A stretch of DNA of 50,224 nt from Bacteroidales bacterium (GCA_012515395.1 JAAYYL010000014.1:1-50224); one strand, 5' to 3'. Numbered from the stretch's first letter, positions 1-10,621 are shown. Numbers and translations are program-made. Notes: a model not told the origin generated them from the letters alone.

Positions 1-651
1 AGGGCTGCAGAAACTCCTCCGGAAGAAAACAGGGAAACGGTGCGTCCGTTTCTCTATCTTGTCAAAAGCATTTGCAAAGCAAGAACCTACAAGGGACTGA
101 ATAGTGTTATTATTGCCCTCTCGGTCTTCTGGTTCATAGCAGCCATGATACAGATGACATTATTGGTATATTGCCGCCGATCTCTTGGAATGAATGATTT
201 TCAAACCGGGTTGGTTTTAACTGCGGCAGCCGTAGGTACGGGAGCAGGCTGTTTTATTTCGGGCATGATATCAAAGAAATACAACAAAAAGATTTTTGTA
301 CCTCTTTGCAGCACCGGCATTACCATTTTGTTTCTGTCAACTTACTTCTGGTCGGTCAATGGAATCTGTTTTGCCTTGCTGTTTTTCGTAACGGGACTTC
401 TTTGCGGGTTATACAAAGTCCCCTTTGACGCTGAAATCATCCGGAAAGTGCCCGGACGCAATCTTGGGCATATGCTGGCTTATTCCAATCAAATGTCATT
501 TATTTTTATCCTGGCTGCATCTGCCGTTTTTGCGCTAATCACTAACCATCTGGAAACGAAAGCCGTTTTTCTGTTCCTCGGAATCCTGATGGGACTCACT
601 ACCCTGTTTGTAATATTTTCTAAGTATCTTTGGACCACAAATCAGGAATAA
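1..651 (+). CDS. MFS-type transporter (LplT-like), 5'-truncated by window edge
   Basis: Frame is open from base 1; hydrophobic multi-TM protein with MFS-like GCFISGMISKKYNKK loop; stop TAA overlaps next ATG (TAATG). Confidence 0.7.
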   Translation, partial: RAAETPPEENRETVRPFLYLVKSICKARTYKGLNSVIIALSVFWFIAAMIQMTLLVYCRRSLGMNDFQTGLVLTAAAVGTGAGCFISGMISKKYNKKIFVPLCSTGITILFLSTYFWSVNGICFALLFFVTGLLCGLYKVPFDAEIIRKVPGRNLGHMLAYSNQMSFIFILAASAVFALITNHLETKAVFLFLGILMGLTTLFVIFSKYLWTTNQE

Positions 652-1184
652 TGGTTTTTCAGGAAGCTCCCATAAAAGGCATCTGGATCATAACTCCCCG
701 AATATTGCGGGATGAGAGGGGATACTTCATGGAATCTTTTCTAAAGGAATTATTTAACAAGCACATAGGCCCCATAGATTTTGTACAGGAAAATGAATCC
801 ATGTCCCGTTTTGGGGTTACAAGGGGACTTCATTACCAGAAAGACCCGTATGCCCAATCCAAATATGTTCGTGTTGTAGAAGGTGAAATTTTTGATGTGG
901 CCGTAGATATCCGTGAGGGTTCCCCTACCCTGGGACAGGCTTTTTGCCTGAACCTGAGTGCGGAAAACAAAAAGCAACTATTTATTCCCAAGGGTTTTGC
1001 CCATGGCTTTTGTGTTCTGTCATCCAAGGCAGTTGTTCAATACAAAACGGATGTTCCTTACACGCCCTCTTCCGAAGGCATCTTTCATATTGATTCTCCT
1101 GCCCTTGCCATTCCCTGGCCATTGCCTGCCGGAAAGATGATCCTCTCTGAAAAAGACAAACAGGCCGATCCTTTCCGTCTCTGA
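651..1184 (+). CDS. rfbC: dTDP-4-dehydrorhamnose 3,5-epimerase family protein
   Basis: FQEAPIKGIWIITPRILRDERGYFMESF..., GLHYQ, VVEGEIFDVAVDIREGSPT, IPKGFAHGF motifs. Confidence 0.9.
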   Translation: MVFQEAPIKGIWIITPRILRDERGYFMESFLKELFNKHIGPIDFVQENESMSRFGVTRGLHYQKDPYAQSKYVRVVEGEIFDVAVDIREGSPTLGQAFCLNLSAENKKQLFIPKGFAHGFCVLSSKAVVQYKTDVPYTPSSEGIFHIDSPALAIPWPLPAGKMILSEKDKQADPFRL

Positions 1185-1188
1185 ACTT

Positions 1189-1920
1189 ATGCTGATACTG
1201 AATAAACTCACATTACACGACGCTCCTCCCGCAGCAGATATACTTTCCGGGGAAGGAATGGTCCTTTGCATTGACAAACCAATAACCTGGACATCAGCAG
1301 ACGTGGTGAGAAAAATCCGTTTCAGGTTGCAGCATTATTACCGGATAAAAAAAATCAAAGTAGGTCATACGGGAACACTGGACCCTCTGGCAACCGGGCT
1401 GTTGATCATTTGTGCCGGTAAAGCGACACGTGTTTCCGATACGTTTCAGGCACAGGATAAAGAATATATTGCCGGTATTCAATTTGGAGCAACAACGCCG
1501 TCTTTTGATCTGGAACATGAACAGGATGCCACATACCCGTGGGAACATATTACACGAAAAAACCTGGAAGAGATCTTAAGTGGTTTTACAGGAGAACAGC
1601 TGCAGGTACCGCCCGTATATTCCGCCAAAGTTATAGACGGCATGAGAGCTTACGAATATGCCCGGCAGGGTATGGAATCCCCTGAAATGAAAAAGAATCT
1701 GATCATTGTCCATTCCCTGGAAATCATTGATTTTAATCCGCCCATGCTTACATTACGCATTGCGTGCAGTAAAGGAACATACATCCGGTCCCTTGCGCGC
1801 GATCTTGGATATGCCATGAACAGCGGGGCCCACTTAGTCTCATTACGACGCTCCGCTTCTGGAACATTCCGTGCAGATGAAGCACTGACTATAGAAGAAT
1901 TTGAAAATATTTTCACTTAA
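1189..1920 (+). CDS. truB: tRNA pseudouridine(55) synthase TruB
   Basis: GHTGTLDPLATGLL motif with catalytic Asp; KGTYIRSLARDLG. Confidence 0.95.
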   Translation: MLILNKLTLHDAPPAADILSGEGMVLCIDKPITWTSADVVRKIRFRLQHYYRIKKIKVGHTGTLDPLATGLLIICAGKATRVSDTFQAQDKEYIAGIQFGATTPSFDLEHEQDATYPWEHITRKNLEEILSGFTGEQLQVPPVYSAKVIDGMRAYEYARQGMESPEMKKNLIIVHSLEIIDFNPPMLTLRIACSKGTYIRSLARDLGYAMNSGAHLVSLRRSASGTFRADEALTIEEFENIFT

Positions 1921-1978
1921 TTGAAACTTTTTTATTTCTGATACGTATAATACGTCGTTTATACTTTATTACGACCGC

Positions 1979-3028
1979 ATGAAGCTTTCACAATTTAACT
2001 TCACTCTTTCCCAGGAACTTATTGCCGCCCATCCCGCAAAAAACCGTGACGAATCACGTATGATGGTACTCCATAAAAAAACAGGGGAAATTGAGCATCT
2101 TATTTTCAAAGACATCATAAACATCATGCAGGAAAAGGATGTTGTTATTTTTAACAACACAAAAGTGTTTCCTGCCCGCCTTTATGGCAACAAAGAAAAA
2201 ACGGGAGCCGAGATTGAAGTTTTTCTGCTCCGTGAGCTTAACAAAGACCAGCGATTATGGGACGTTCTAGTGGATCCCGCACGTAAGATCCGCATAGGGA
2301 ACAAACTTTATTTCGGGGAAAATGACGCCCTTGTTGCCGAGGTAATTGACAACACGACATCCCGTGGCAGAACATTGCGTTTTCTTTGTGACGGAACATA
2401 CGACAATTTTAAGACTACTTTGTTCAGATTGGGAGAAATGCCCATTCCCAAATGGATCCGGAAGCATGTGGAACCTATAGACGAAGAACGTTATCAATCC
2501 ATTTTTGCAAAAGTGGAAGGAGCTGTCGCTGCGCCCGACGGAGCGCTGCATTTCAGCAGGGAGTTGTTAAAACGAATGGAGATCAAAAGCGTAAGAACCA
2601 CAGAGATCACCTTGCACATGGGTATGGGTCATTTCCGCGCAGTGGACGTAGAAGACCTTTCTAAACACAAAATGGACTCTGAACCTGTAGTGATTACGGC
2701 CGAAAGTGCAGAAACGATAAACAAAGCGAAAACGGAAGGAAGACGTGTTTTTGCCACCGGTATAGATGTTTTACGGGCCATAGAAACTTCAGTGACGACT
2801 AAAAGGGAAATCACCGCTTTCGAAGGATGGACAAACAAATTCATTTTTCCCCCTTATGATTTTTGTATTCCGGATGCACTGATCACGAATTTTCAACTTC
2901 CACAATCTACCATGCTCATGTTCGTAGCCGCTTTCGGCGGGTATGAAACCGTGATGAATGCTTACGAAACGGCCGTTAAAGAAAATTACCGTTTTGGAGC
3001 ATACGGAGATGCCATGTTGATTATATAA
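1979..3028 (+). CDS. queA: S-adenosylmethionine:tRNA ribosyltransferase-isomerase QueA
   Basis: [59 protein letters not shown]. Confidence 0.95.
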   Translation: MKLSQFNFTLSQELIAAHPAKNRDESRMMVLHKKTGEIEHLIFKDIINIMQEKDVVIFNNTKVFPARLYGNKEKTGAEIEVFLLRELNKDQRLWDVLVDPARKIRIGNKLYFGENDALVAEVIDNTTSRGRTLRFLCDGTYDNFKTTLFRLGEMPIPKWIRKHVEPIDEERYQSIFAKVEGAVAAPDGALHFSRELLKRMEIKSVRTTEITLHMGMGHFRAVDVEDLSKHKMDSEPVVITAESAETINKAKTEGRRVFATGIDVLRAIETSVTTKREITAFEGWTNKFIFPPYDFCIPDALITNFQLPQSTMLMFVAAFGGYETVMNAYETAVKENYRFGAYGDAMLII

Positions 3029-3050
3029 TTCATTTCCTCTATATTTGGGA

Positions 3051-4163
3051 ATGATCTGTGATGAAGAGGATATATACAGATGCGCATTAAATCTGTGCAT
3101 GAGGTATGAAGGAGGATTAGCCAGAAGGTTGTACGATTATTACGGCAGTGCCAAAGCGGTTTTTAAACAGCCTGTTACAGAACTTGTCCAACACAAGGGA
3201 TTCCGTAGAAGTATTGTGGAGAACATGCAAAATCCGGAGCTTATCAATAAGGCTCAAAGGGAATTGCAAGAGATCAGAAAGCGGAAGATCAAAATGGTTT
3301 TTTTATACGACGATCCTTACCCGGCAAGGCTGCGGGAATGTTGTGATGCTCCGCTGCTATTGTACGTCTCGGGATCTGCCGATTTGAATAAAGGGCCTTT
3401 CCTTTCGGTAGTGGGAACCCGATCGGCAACTCCCTACGGAAAAGCCGTATGCGGGAATTTGATTGCAGGCCTCAGGAATCTTGGCATACAACCGGTCATC
3501 GTCAGCGGGCTGGCTTTCGGAATTGACATTACCGCACACCTGGCAGCTATGGAAAACAACCTGACTACTTTAGCGGTTTTGCCGGCCGGGCTTGACCGGA
3601 TATACCCTGCCACTCACAAGAATATTGCAATGGATATTACACGACAAGGGGCCTTGATATCCGAATTTCCATCTGAAACACCGGGCAACCGGCACAATTT
3701 TTTGCAACGCAACCGGATCATTGCGGGATTGTCTGACGCCACCCTGGTTATTGAATCAAAAAAGGACGGAGGCGCTTTAATTACCGCACATCTTGCCTGT
3801 GATTATTCCAGGGATGTTCTGGCTGTTCCCGGCAGACCGGATGATGTTTGTTCTCAAGGGTGTAACAACCTTATTAAAAACAACAAAGCGGCCTTGGTCA
3901 CCTCTGCCGCAGACATAGCCGGGACCATGCTGTGGGAAACGAAATCTGACCAGCCAAAAGTACAGCAACAAGATCTGTTCACATCACTTGAAGGACATGA
4001 AAAGCAGGTCTATCTACAAATAAAAAATCAGGGAGGAGACATCAATGCCCTTGCAGAATGCCTTCAGATCCCTTTTCCTGTTCTTTCCGCCACACTTACC
4101 ACCCTGCAGGTGAAGGGACTGATAGAAACGATGGAAAACAACGAATACAAAACAATTATATGA
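3051..4163 (+). CDS. dprA: DNA-processing protein DprA
   Basis: VVGTRSATPYGK, VSGLAFGIDITAHLAAM, SEFPSETPGNRHNFLQRNRIIAGLSDATLVIESKKDGGALITA; C-terminal winged-helix-like domain. Confidence 0.95.
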   Translation: MICDEEDIYRCALNLCMRYEGGLARRLYDYYGSAKAVFKQPVTELVQHKGFRRSIVENMQNPELINKAQRELQEIRKRKIKMVFLYDDPYPARLRECCDAPLLLYVSGSADLNKGPFLSVVGTRSATPYGKAVCGNLIAGLRNLGIQPVIVSGLAFGIDITAHLAAMENNLTTLAVLPAGLDRIYPATHKNIAMDITRQGALISEFPSETPGNRHNFLQRNRIIAGLSDATLVIESKKDGGALITAHLACDYSRDVLAVPGRPDDVCSQGCNNLIKNNKAALVTSAADIAGTMLWETKSDQPKVQQQDLFTSLEGHEKQVYLQIKNQGGDINALAECLQIPFPVLSATLTTLQVKGLIETMENNEYKTII

Positions 4164-4921
4164 TCGACACGCACGTACATCTTTACGACAGCGCCTTTGA
4201 TCCGGACCGGGATCAGGTGGTTGAAAGAGCAAAAAAAGCCGGGATTACGCATTGCATTCTTCCGGCCATAGACAAAAGCACTTACGGGGCTATGCAGGAA
4301 TGTCTGGAAACATATCCCGGATTTTGTTATAAGGCCTCCGGGCTCCACCCAACGTCGGTCAATGCGGATTACAACCTTGAACTCGGCTTTGCTTATTCAA
4401 AAATGACAGATGCCGTGGCGATCGGAGAAATCGGGCTGGATTTTTACCGGTCACGGGAATATACCGGGGAACAAATCTCGGCTTTTGAACAACAACTGGA
4501 ATGGGCAAGGGATTTGGATCTTCCGGTAATCATTCATTCCCGTTCTGCTTTTCCCGAATTGCTGGCGTCTTTGAAAAAATGTGCTTTTCCCGGCATGCGC
4601 GGTGTTTTGCACGCATGGTCAGGTAGTCGCGAAGTATTTGATCAAGCCGGTCGTTACGGCGATTTTTTCATGGGCATAGGAGGAGTGGTAACTTTAAAAA
4701 ATGCCCGTCTCGGAGAAATTGTACGGAAAACCGGCCTGGACAGAATAGTACTGGAGACCGATGCTCCCTGGTTGACTCCGGTGCCTTACCGGGGTAAAAG
4801 AAACGAGAGTTCCTATTTGTCTTACATTGCCCAAAAAATTGCGCTGTTAAAAGACATAAGCCCCGATCAAGTCATTGGTCAAACTACTGAAAATGCATTA
4901 TCTTTGTTTTTTGGAAAATGA
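4160..4921 (+). CDS. TatD family hydrolase
   Basis: MIDTHVHLYDSAFD, AIGEIGLDFYR, LPVIIHSRSA, LETDAPWLTP; ATGA overlap with dprA. Confidence 0.93.
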   Translation: MIDTHVHLYDSAFDPDRDQVVERAKKAGITHCILPAIDKSTYGAMQECLETYPGFCYKASGLHPTSVNADYNLELGFAYSKMTDAVAIGEIGLDFYRSREYTGEQISAFEQQLEWARDLDLPVIIHSRSAFPELLASLKKCAFPGMRGVLHAWSGSREVFDQAGRYGDFFMGIGGVVTLKNARLGEIVRKTGLDRIVLETDAPWLTPVPYRGKRNESSYLSYIAQKIALLKDISPDQVIGQTTENALSLFFGK

Positions 4922-5949
4922 TGAACAAAGCTGCTGTTTTAGTTATTTATACCGGAGGTACCATTGGGATGAAAGCGCATCCGGTAACCGGGGAATTGGT
5001 GCCATTCCGTTTTGAGCATGTTTTGGAAGAAGTTCCGGAGCTTCAGAAATTTTGTTTCCGGATTGATTCATACTCTTTTGACCCGGTCATAGATTCATCT
5101 GACATTTTGCCTGATTTCTGGGTACGGCTGGCATTGCTGATTCGCGAAAAGTATGATCAATACAACGGTTTTGTGATTTTACACGGAACCGATACCATGA
5201 GCTATTCGGCATCTGCCCTCAGTTTTATGCTTGAAAATCTGGAAAAACCCGTCATTTTCACCGGAAGTCAGTTACCCATAGGATTGCCCAGGACTGACGG
5301 CAAAGAAAACTTTATTTCCGCCGTGGAAATTGCAGCCGGCCTTGACCAACAGGGTCATGCACTGGTCCCGGAAGTCTGCATTTTCTTTCAGGACCAGTTG
5401 TTCAGAGGAAACCGGACTATGAAATACAATGCCGAGGAATTCAGAGCCTTCCGCTCTCCGAATTACCCGGCTCTTGCCGAGGCGGGAATACACATCAAAT
5501 ACAACCGCAAATACATCCTTTATCCCGAGTCCTGGGACCGCCCCCTGCTGGTTCACACACAAGTGGGAACCGATGTGGTTGTTTTAAAGATATTCCCGGG
5601 TATTGAAAAGAAAGTGGTGGAAGCCATCCTGAATATTCCCGGACTTAGGGTTGTGGTCCTGGAAACATACGGGCAGGGTAACGCCCCTTCGCTGCAATGG
5701 TTGCTGGATTTGTTGTCCGGGGCGGTATCCCGTGGAATGATAATAGTTAATGTCACCCAGTGTCCTGCCGGCAGTGTTTCTATGGATACTTATGCCTGCG
5801 GGATCAGGCTTCGGGAAGCCGGTGTACTGTCCGGATATGACATGACAACGGAAGCAGCTGTTACTAAGATTATGTTATTAACAGGTCAATATTTTGACAA
5901 TAAAAAAGTTAAAGAACTTCTTTCACAATCTTTAAATGGTGAATTTTAA
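4918..5949 (+). CDS. ansA: type I L-asparaginase
   Basis: VLVIYTGGTIGM, GFVILHGTDTMSYSASALSFMLENL, PVIFTGSQLPI, LETYGQGNAP; ATGA overlap with tatD. Confidence 0.93.
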   Translation: MMNKAAVLVIYTGGTIGMKAHPVTGELVPFRFEHVLEEVPELQKFCFRIDSYSFDPVIDSSDILPDFWVRLALLIREKYDQYNGFVILHGTDTMSYSASALSFMLENLEKPVIFTGSQLPIGLPRTDGKENFISAVEIAAGLDQQGHALVPEVCIFFQDQLFRGNRTMKYNAEEFRAFRSPNYPALAEAGIHIKYNRKYILYPESWDRPLLVHTQVGTDVVVLKIFPGIEKKVVEAILNIPGLRVVVLETYGQGNAPSLQWLLDLLSGAVSRGMIIVNVTQCPAGSVSMDTYACGIRLREAGVLSGYDMTTEAAVTKIMLLTGQYFDNKKVKELLSQSLNGEF

Positions 5950-6013
5950 TACATTTGTTTGGAATAAAACTTTTTTCAGTAACTTGCGCTGCTTTTTAAT
6001 GTGTATTGATAAG

Positions 6014-6101
6014 GGAGAGGTGGCCGAGTGGTCTAAGGCGCGCGCCTGGAAAGTGCGTAAACTCCAAAAGGGTTTCGCGGGTTCGAATCCCGCCTTCTCC
6101 G
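6014..6101 (+). tRNA. tRNA-Ser (anticodon GGA)
   Basis: GGAGAGG/CTTCTCC acceptor stem, GGCCGAGTGG D arm, CTGGAAA anticodon loop, long variable arm, GGTTCGAATCC T arm. Confidence 0.95.
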
Positions 6102-6160
6102 CAGTTTATTTGTAAACGTTTGACAATTTATAAATTCTTAACTCTAATTATTCAACAGAA

Positions 6161-6898
6161 ATGAAAAAACTTTTCGTATTTTTAGCAGTCCTTGGATTCA
6201 TCGCCATTTCTGCTCAGTACGCAGTCGCACAAACAGCCACCCCTACAGGTGAAACCGAACAGGTTGAAGTACCCGTTCACCAGCAGCTCAAGACCAAATT
6301 TATCGAAGGCGGTCCCGGTTTTATGGCAACCATCCTGCTCTGTTTGATTTTCGGACTTGCACTTGCAATTGAACGTATTATTTACCTTACCCTGGCCGAA
6401 ACCAATACAGGAAAACTGCTGAACAAGGTGGAAGATGCCTTGAAAGAAGGCGGGATCAACGCAGCCATGGAAGTATGCCATGACTCACGCGGACCTGTGG
6501 CCAGCATTTTTTACCAGGGACTTTCACGTGCCGATGAAGGCCTGGAAGTTGTAGAAAAGTCAATTACATCTTACGGATCTGTACAGATGAGCCAGCTGGA
6601 AAAAGGTCTTTCCTGGATCCAGTTGTTCATTGCCATTGCCCCTATGTTGGGATTTATGGGAACCGTTATCGGGATGATCGGTGCATTTGACGCTATTGAA
6701 GCTGCCGGTGACATTTCCCCCAACATTGTAGCAGGTGGTATTAAAATCGCTCTTATCACTACGGTGTTCGGTCTTATTGTGGCCATTATCCTTCAATTGT
6801 TCTACAACTACCTGATCGCCAAAATCGACAGCATTGTCGTAAAAATGGAAGATGCATCCATTTCTTTGATGGATATTTTGGTTAAATACGAAAAATAA
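6161..6898 (+). CDS. exbB: MotA/TolQ/ExbB proton channel family protein
   Basis: ExbB-type TM segments, GLSWIQLFIAIAPMLGFMGTVIGMIGAF motif; N-terminal signal-like segment typical of Bacteroidota ExbB. Confidence 0.9.
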   Translation: MKKLFVFLAVLGFIAISAQYAVAQTATPTGETEQVEVPVHQQLKTKFIEGGPGFMATILLCLIFGLALAIERIIYLTLAETNTGKLLNKVEDALKEGGINAAMEVCHDSRGPVASIFYQGLSRADEGLEVVEKSITSYGSVQMSQLEKGLSWIQLFIAIAPMLGFMGTVIGMIGAFDAIEAAGDISPNIVAGGIKIALITTVFGLIVAIILQLFYNYLIAKIDSIVVKMEDASISLMDILVKYEK

Positions 6899-6907
6899 CA
6901 CCTTGCA

Positions 6908-7333
6908 ATGAAGAAACTTTCAAAAATAACTTTGTGGGTGCTCTTTGCAATCAGTATTGTTCTGACCATTCTGTATTTTCTCAATACGAGTGGGGATAAT
7001 CTGGATGCATGGACATACACCTACCTGAATTGGGCTTATGTTATGGTCGGTCTGTCCGTTCTTCTGATCATTCTGTTGCCTATTCTGACTTTCAGGCAAA
7101 GGACGGTCAAAGTGAAATCCCTGTTGCTTATCCTGGTGATCGCCGTAGTGCTGGTAGGAGGTTCGTTCCTTTTGGCTCCGGGTACTCCCGTGACAATGGC
7201 AACCGGTTCTGTTGTGGAAGGATCTGTAGTAAAATTTACAGATACGGCCCTTTATATGACCTATATCCTTCTTGCATTTTCAGCCATTGCCATTATTGGT
7301 GGTTCTGTCTATAATGCCCTTAAGAAAAACTAA
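6908..7333 (+). CDS. multi-TM hypothetical protein in exbB-exbD cluster
   Basis: Four predicted hydrophobic segments; located between exbB and exbD. Confidence 0.75.
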   Translation: MKKLSKITLWVLFAISIVLTILYFLNTSGDNLDAWTYTYLNWAYVMVGLSVLLIILLPILTFRQRTVKVKSLLLILVIAVVLVGGSFLLAPGTPVTMATGSVVEGSVVKFTDTALYMTYILLAFSAIAIIGGSVYNALKKN

Positions 7334-7353
7334 TCCATTAAACTTTAAAAATT

Positions 7354-7935
7354 ATGGCAAGACCAGCAGGTGACATTAATGCAGGCTCAATGGCAGACAT
7401 CGCTTTCCTGCTGCTTATATTCTTCCTGGTAACAACCACTATGGATGTCGAAACCGGAATTCAACGCCGGCTTCCGCCTATGCCTGATGAGAATCAGCAG
7501 GCAGAAGTTGAACAGATCAACAAGAGGAATATAATGGTGGTGCTGATCAACAAAAATGACCGCTTGTTTGCAGGAGGACAGGAAATGCACATTACCATGC
7601 TTAAAGACAAAGTCAAGGAATTTATCACGAATCCGGCCAATCTTCCCGATCTGCCTGAAAAACGTGAAAATGACATTGAAGGCTTTGGCCCGGTCATGGT
7701 ATCCCGTGCCGTCGTTTCCTTGCAAAATGACCGCGGTACTTCGTACAATGCTTATATACAGGTTCAAAACGAACTTGTAAAAGCATTTAATGAATTACGC
7801 GATGAATTTTCCATGCAGCATTTTGGAAAGAAATACGATTCCGTGGATGAAGATCAGCAACGGATCGTAAGGGAAGCTATTCCGTTGAATCTTTCGGAAC
7901 GGGAACCCAGAGAAGTAACAACAAGGAGAAGATAG
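7354..7935 (+). CDS. exbD: ExbD/TolR biopolymer transport protein
   Basis: GSMADIAFLLLIFFLVTTTM motif with TM Asp; periplasmic C-terminal domain. Confidence 0.9.
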   Translation: MARPAGDINAGSMADIAFLLLIFFLVTTTMDVETGIQRRLPPMPDENQQAEVEQINKRNIMVVLINKNDRLFAGGQEMHITMLKDKVKEFITNPANLPDLPEKRENDIEGFGPVMVSRAVVSLQNDRGTSYNAYIQVQNELVKAFNELRDEFSMQHFGKKYDSVDEDQQRIVREAIPLNLSEREPREVTTRRR

Positions 7936-7947
7936 GAGAACATTATT

Positions 7948-8427
7948 ATGGCAACATTCAAAACAAAAACCGATAAAGGACTTAAACCCCTGAACACGGC
8001 TTCACTTCCAGACATCGTTTTCATGTTATTGTTCTTCTTTATGATATCCACGAGCTTCAGACAAACTGAACGTGTTGTCAGTGTTAAACTTCCGGAAGCA
8101 ACCGAGGTTGCCAAACTGGACAGAAAAGACCTGGCAAGTTACATCAACATCGGGACCCCTATCCCCGCTTACCAGGGTCAATTTGGAACCGATGCACGTA
8201 TACAGCTGAATGATTCTTTCAGTACTATCGATGATATACGTGACTTTATTGCAGCTTCACGTGAATCCATGTCGGAAGCAGACCGTCCTTTAATGACAGT
8301 CGCACTGAAAGTGGACGAAAACGTTCGGATGGGTATAGTAACAGATGTGAAACAGGAACTCCGCCGTTGTTCTGCATTAAAAATTATGTATTCTACCCGT
8401 CGGAAAGCTGAGACCAACAGCTTCTGA
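7948..8427 (+). CDS. exbD: ExbD/TolR biopolymer transport protein (second copy)
   Basis: NTASLPDIVFMLLFFFMISTSFR motif. Confidence 0.9.
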   Translation: MATFKTKTDKGLKPLNTASLPDIVFMLLFFFMISTSFRQTERVVSVKLPEATEVAKLDRKDLASYINIGTPIPAYQGQFGTDARIQLNDSFSTIDDIRDFIAASRESMSEADRPLMTVALKVDENVRMGIVTDVKQELRRCSALKIMYSTRRKAETNSF

Positions 8428-8445
8428 CAATGATATAATGAATTG

Positions 8446-8478
8446 AAAAGCCGCGGTTCATACTGCGGCTTTTTTTTT
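8446..8478 (+). terminator. intrinsic terminator after exbD
   Basis: AAAAGCCGC-ggttcatact-GCGGCTTTT hairpin running into a T tract. Confidence 0.85.
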
Positions 8479-8508
8479 ACCTTTGCAGATAACTAATCTT
8501 TACTATAC

Positions 8509-9717
8509 ATGAAACGTTTCTTAATTTTATTGGCTATTGTTGCGCTTGTCGGATGTCAGGAAGCTCCACGTCAGGCAAAGTATGTGTTTTTCTTTATTGG
8601 AGACGGCATGGGCCTGGCCCAGGTTGCAGCGGCCGAAGCCTACCTGTCTAACAGTAACGGCGATTTGGGTTTTGATGCCTTGAATTTTTCCCGATTTCCT
8701 GTACTAGGCACTATAACTACATACAGTGCAAGCAATTGGATAACCTGTTCTTCGGCAGCAGGAACTGCTCTGGCTACCGGGACAAAAACCACAAACGGCA
8801 TGTTGGGCGTCACCCCGGATACAGTTGCTCTCAAAGCCATTACTTACAAAATTAAAGAAGCCGGCTACAAGGTTGGGGTATCATCAACCGTAACATTGGA
8901 TCATGCTACTCCGGGTGCCTTTTATGCCAATGCGGCCTCAAGAAACGATTATTATACCATAGCCACCCAATTGCCTGAAACCGGATTTGACTTTTTCGGC
9001 GGCGGGGGTTTTATTCTGCCTGAAGGCCGCAGAAAAGATCAGGTACGTGTCACGGATCTGATTGAACAGGCCGGTTATAAAATTGCTTATGGCATGGACG
9101 ATTTCCGGCAATTATCGTCTACAGATAAATTGGTCCTGCTTCAGGATGAAACCAGGGATTTTATGGGAGCCTTGCCCTATGCCATAGACCGCAGGGAAGG
9201 AGATATGACTCATGCTGATATCGTAAGTGCTGCTATAGAATTTCTGGAAAACGAAAAAGGATTCTTCCTTATGAGTGAAAGCGGAAGGATCGATTGGGCC
9301 TGTCATTCCAATGACGGAAAAACTTCAATTCTGGAAACCCTGGACCTGCATCAGGCCGTTCAGGTGGCCATGGAATTTGCCCAAAAACATCCGGAAGAAA
9401 CATTGATCATTGTAACTGCAGATCACGAAACCGGGGGTATGGCCCTGGGCTGGGAAAGTCAGTACAATATGTATTTTGACCAGCTTGAGGAACAAAAAGC
9501 CTCCAAGGATATTCTGCTACAATCCGGCGATGACAAAGCAGGAGAAATAGTGGTAGAGATTAACCGCAGAGCCCGGATAGGCTGGACAACTTCTGCCCAT
9601 ACCGGAATTCCCGTTCCCGTTTATGCAATGGGAACCAACAGCGAACTTTTTATGGGAAGAATGGATAACACAGACATTCCCAAAAAGATCTGTGAAGCAA
9701 TGGGAGTGGATTTTTAA
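8509..9717 (+). CDS. alkaline phosphatase family lipoprotein
   Basis: Lipobox VALVGC; FFIGDGMGLAQ, ITCSSAAGTALATG, GRIDWACHSND, VTADHETGGMALG, TSAHTGIPVPVYA. Confidence 0.9.
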   Translation: MKRFLILLAIVALVGCQEAPRQAKYVFFFIGDGMGLAQVAAAEAYLSNSNGDLGFDALNFSRFPVLGTITTYSASNWITCSSAAGTALATGTKTTNGMLGVTPDTVALKAITYKIKEAGYKVGVSSTVTLDHATPGAFYANAASRNDYYTIATQLPETGFDFFGGGGFILPEGRRKDQVRVTDLIEQAGYKIAYGMDDFRQLSSTDKLVLLQDETRDFMGALPYAIDRREGDMTHADIVSAAIEFLENEKGFFLMSESGRIDWACHSNDGKTSILETLDLHQAVQVAMEFAQKHPEETLIIVTADHETGGMALGWESQYNMYFDQLEEQKASKDILLQSGDDKAGEIVVEINRRARIGWTTSAHTGIPVPVYAMGTNSELFMGRMDNTDIPKKICEAMGVDF

Positions 9718-9738
9718 CCCCCTAATCCATGCATTCAT

Positions 9739-9757
9739 CGGGTTAAATACCCGTTTT
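9739..9757 (+). terminator. possible weak terminator hairpin after the phosphatase
   Basis: CGGGT-taaat-ACCCG followed by TTTT; stem only 5 bp. Confidence 0.35.
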
Positions 9758-9770
9758 GATCGATTACCTA

Positions 9771-9800
9771 TTGTCATAAGATAAGGCTGCTTTATTTTTG
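9771..9800 (+). promoter_or_regulatory. Bacteroidota-type promoter (-33 TTG, 19 nt spacer, -7 TATTTTTG)
   Basis: TTG at 9771-9773, exactly 19 nt, TATTTTTG (TAnnTTTG) at 9793-9800, upstream of the LiaF-like gene. Confidence 0.7.
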
Positions 9801-9826
9801 CGGCAACATACTGAAATTTTAACACA

Positions 9827-10621
9827 ATGGAAATCTTAGACAAACAGGAACAAGAAGTTCAAAGAAAGCCGGAACGCCGCAATCATGCGACCGGAGGGAT
9901 AATTATTGGCCTTGCATTGATATTTGCAGGCATTATTCTCATTTTTTCCAACGCGGGATGGATCCCTTATGCAGTCAGAAGAATATTGCTGTCATGGCAA
10001 ATGCTTCTTATCGTTTTGGGGGTTGTGTCCTTTGCAAGAAAGCAGACCTTACAGGGTGTAATCTTACTATTTATTGGCGTTGTATTTATGCTGCCGCGGA
10101 TAGGAGCTCTGAATATCCTGCCCGGATTTGAATGGTTTACTCATTTAAACTGGGGCAATTTATGGCCGTTATTTTTGGTAGGAATCGGGATTCTGATTTT
10201 TTCCAAATCCAGGCAACGTGAGTTTCCTCCAATACACCACAGGCATTATCCCAGGCATCATTTTTCCGGAAAAAACACCCCGAACGAAAGCGGATACGTA
10301 AATTATTCAATGGTTTTCAGTGGTTCTGAACATGTATTCATGGAACCTGTTTTCCGAGGAGGGGCCATAGAAAGTGTCTTCGGTGGAATGACCTTGGATC
10401 TTAGAAGAACCCATTTGCAGGAAGGTGTTTCCTACTTGAAGATTTCTTCTGTATTCGGAGGTACGACACTACTTATTCCCGCCGACTGGAATGTTGAAAT
10501 ACGTACCGATGCCGTGTTGGGAGCTTTTAAGGATAACCGCCCCGTGATCAATTACTCAGAAAACAACGCCCGTTTAATCATTGAAGCTGAATGCGTTTTC
10601 GGAGGTGGAGAAATTAAATAA
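9827..10621 (+). CDS. LiaF-like membrane protein (TM domain plus C-terminal beta repeats)
   Basis: TM segments, then MVFSGSEHVFMEP...GGAIESVFGGMTLDLRRT...VFGGTTLLIPADWNVEI. Confidence 0.8.
   Translation: MEILDKQEQEVQRKPERRNHATGGIIIGLALIFAGIILIFSNAGWIPYAVRRILLSWQMLLIVLGVVSFARKQTLQGVILLFIGVVFMLPRIGALNILPGFEWFTHLNWGNLWPLFLVGIGILIFSKSRQREFPPIHHRHYPRHHFSGKNTPNESGYVNYSMVFSGSEHVFMEPVFRGGAIESVFGGMTLDLRRTHLQEGVSYLKISSVFGGTTLLIPADWNVEIRTDAVLGAFKDNRPVINYSENNARLIIEAECVFGGGEIK

Noticed and set aside
8710-8790. Alkaline phosphatase nucleophile motif reads T-C-S-S-A rather than T-D-S-A
   Set aside because: Nucleophile Ser and other motifs are intact; I think this is a subfamily variant rather than inactivation.
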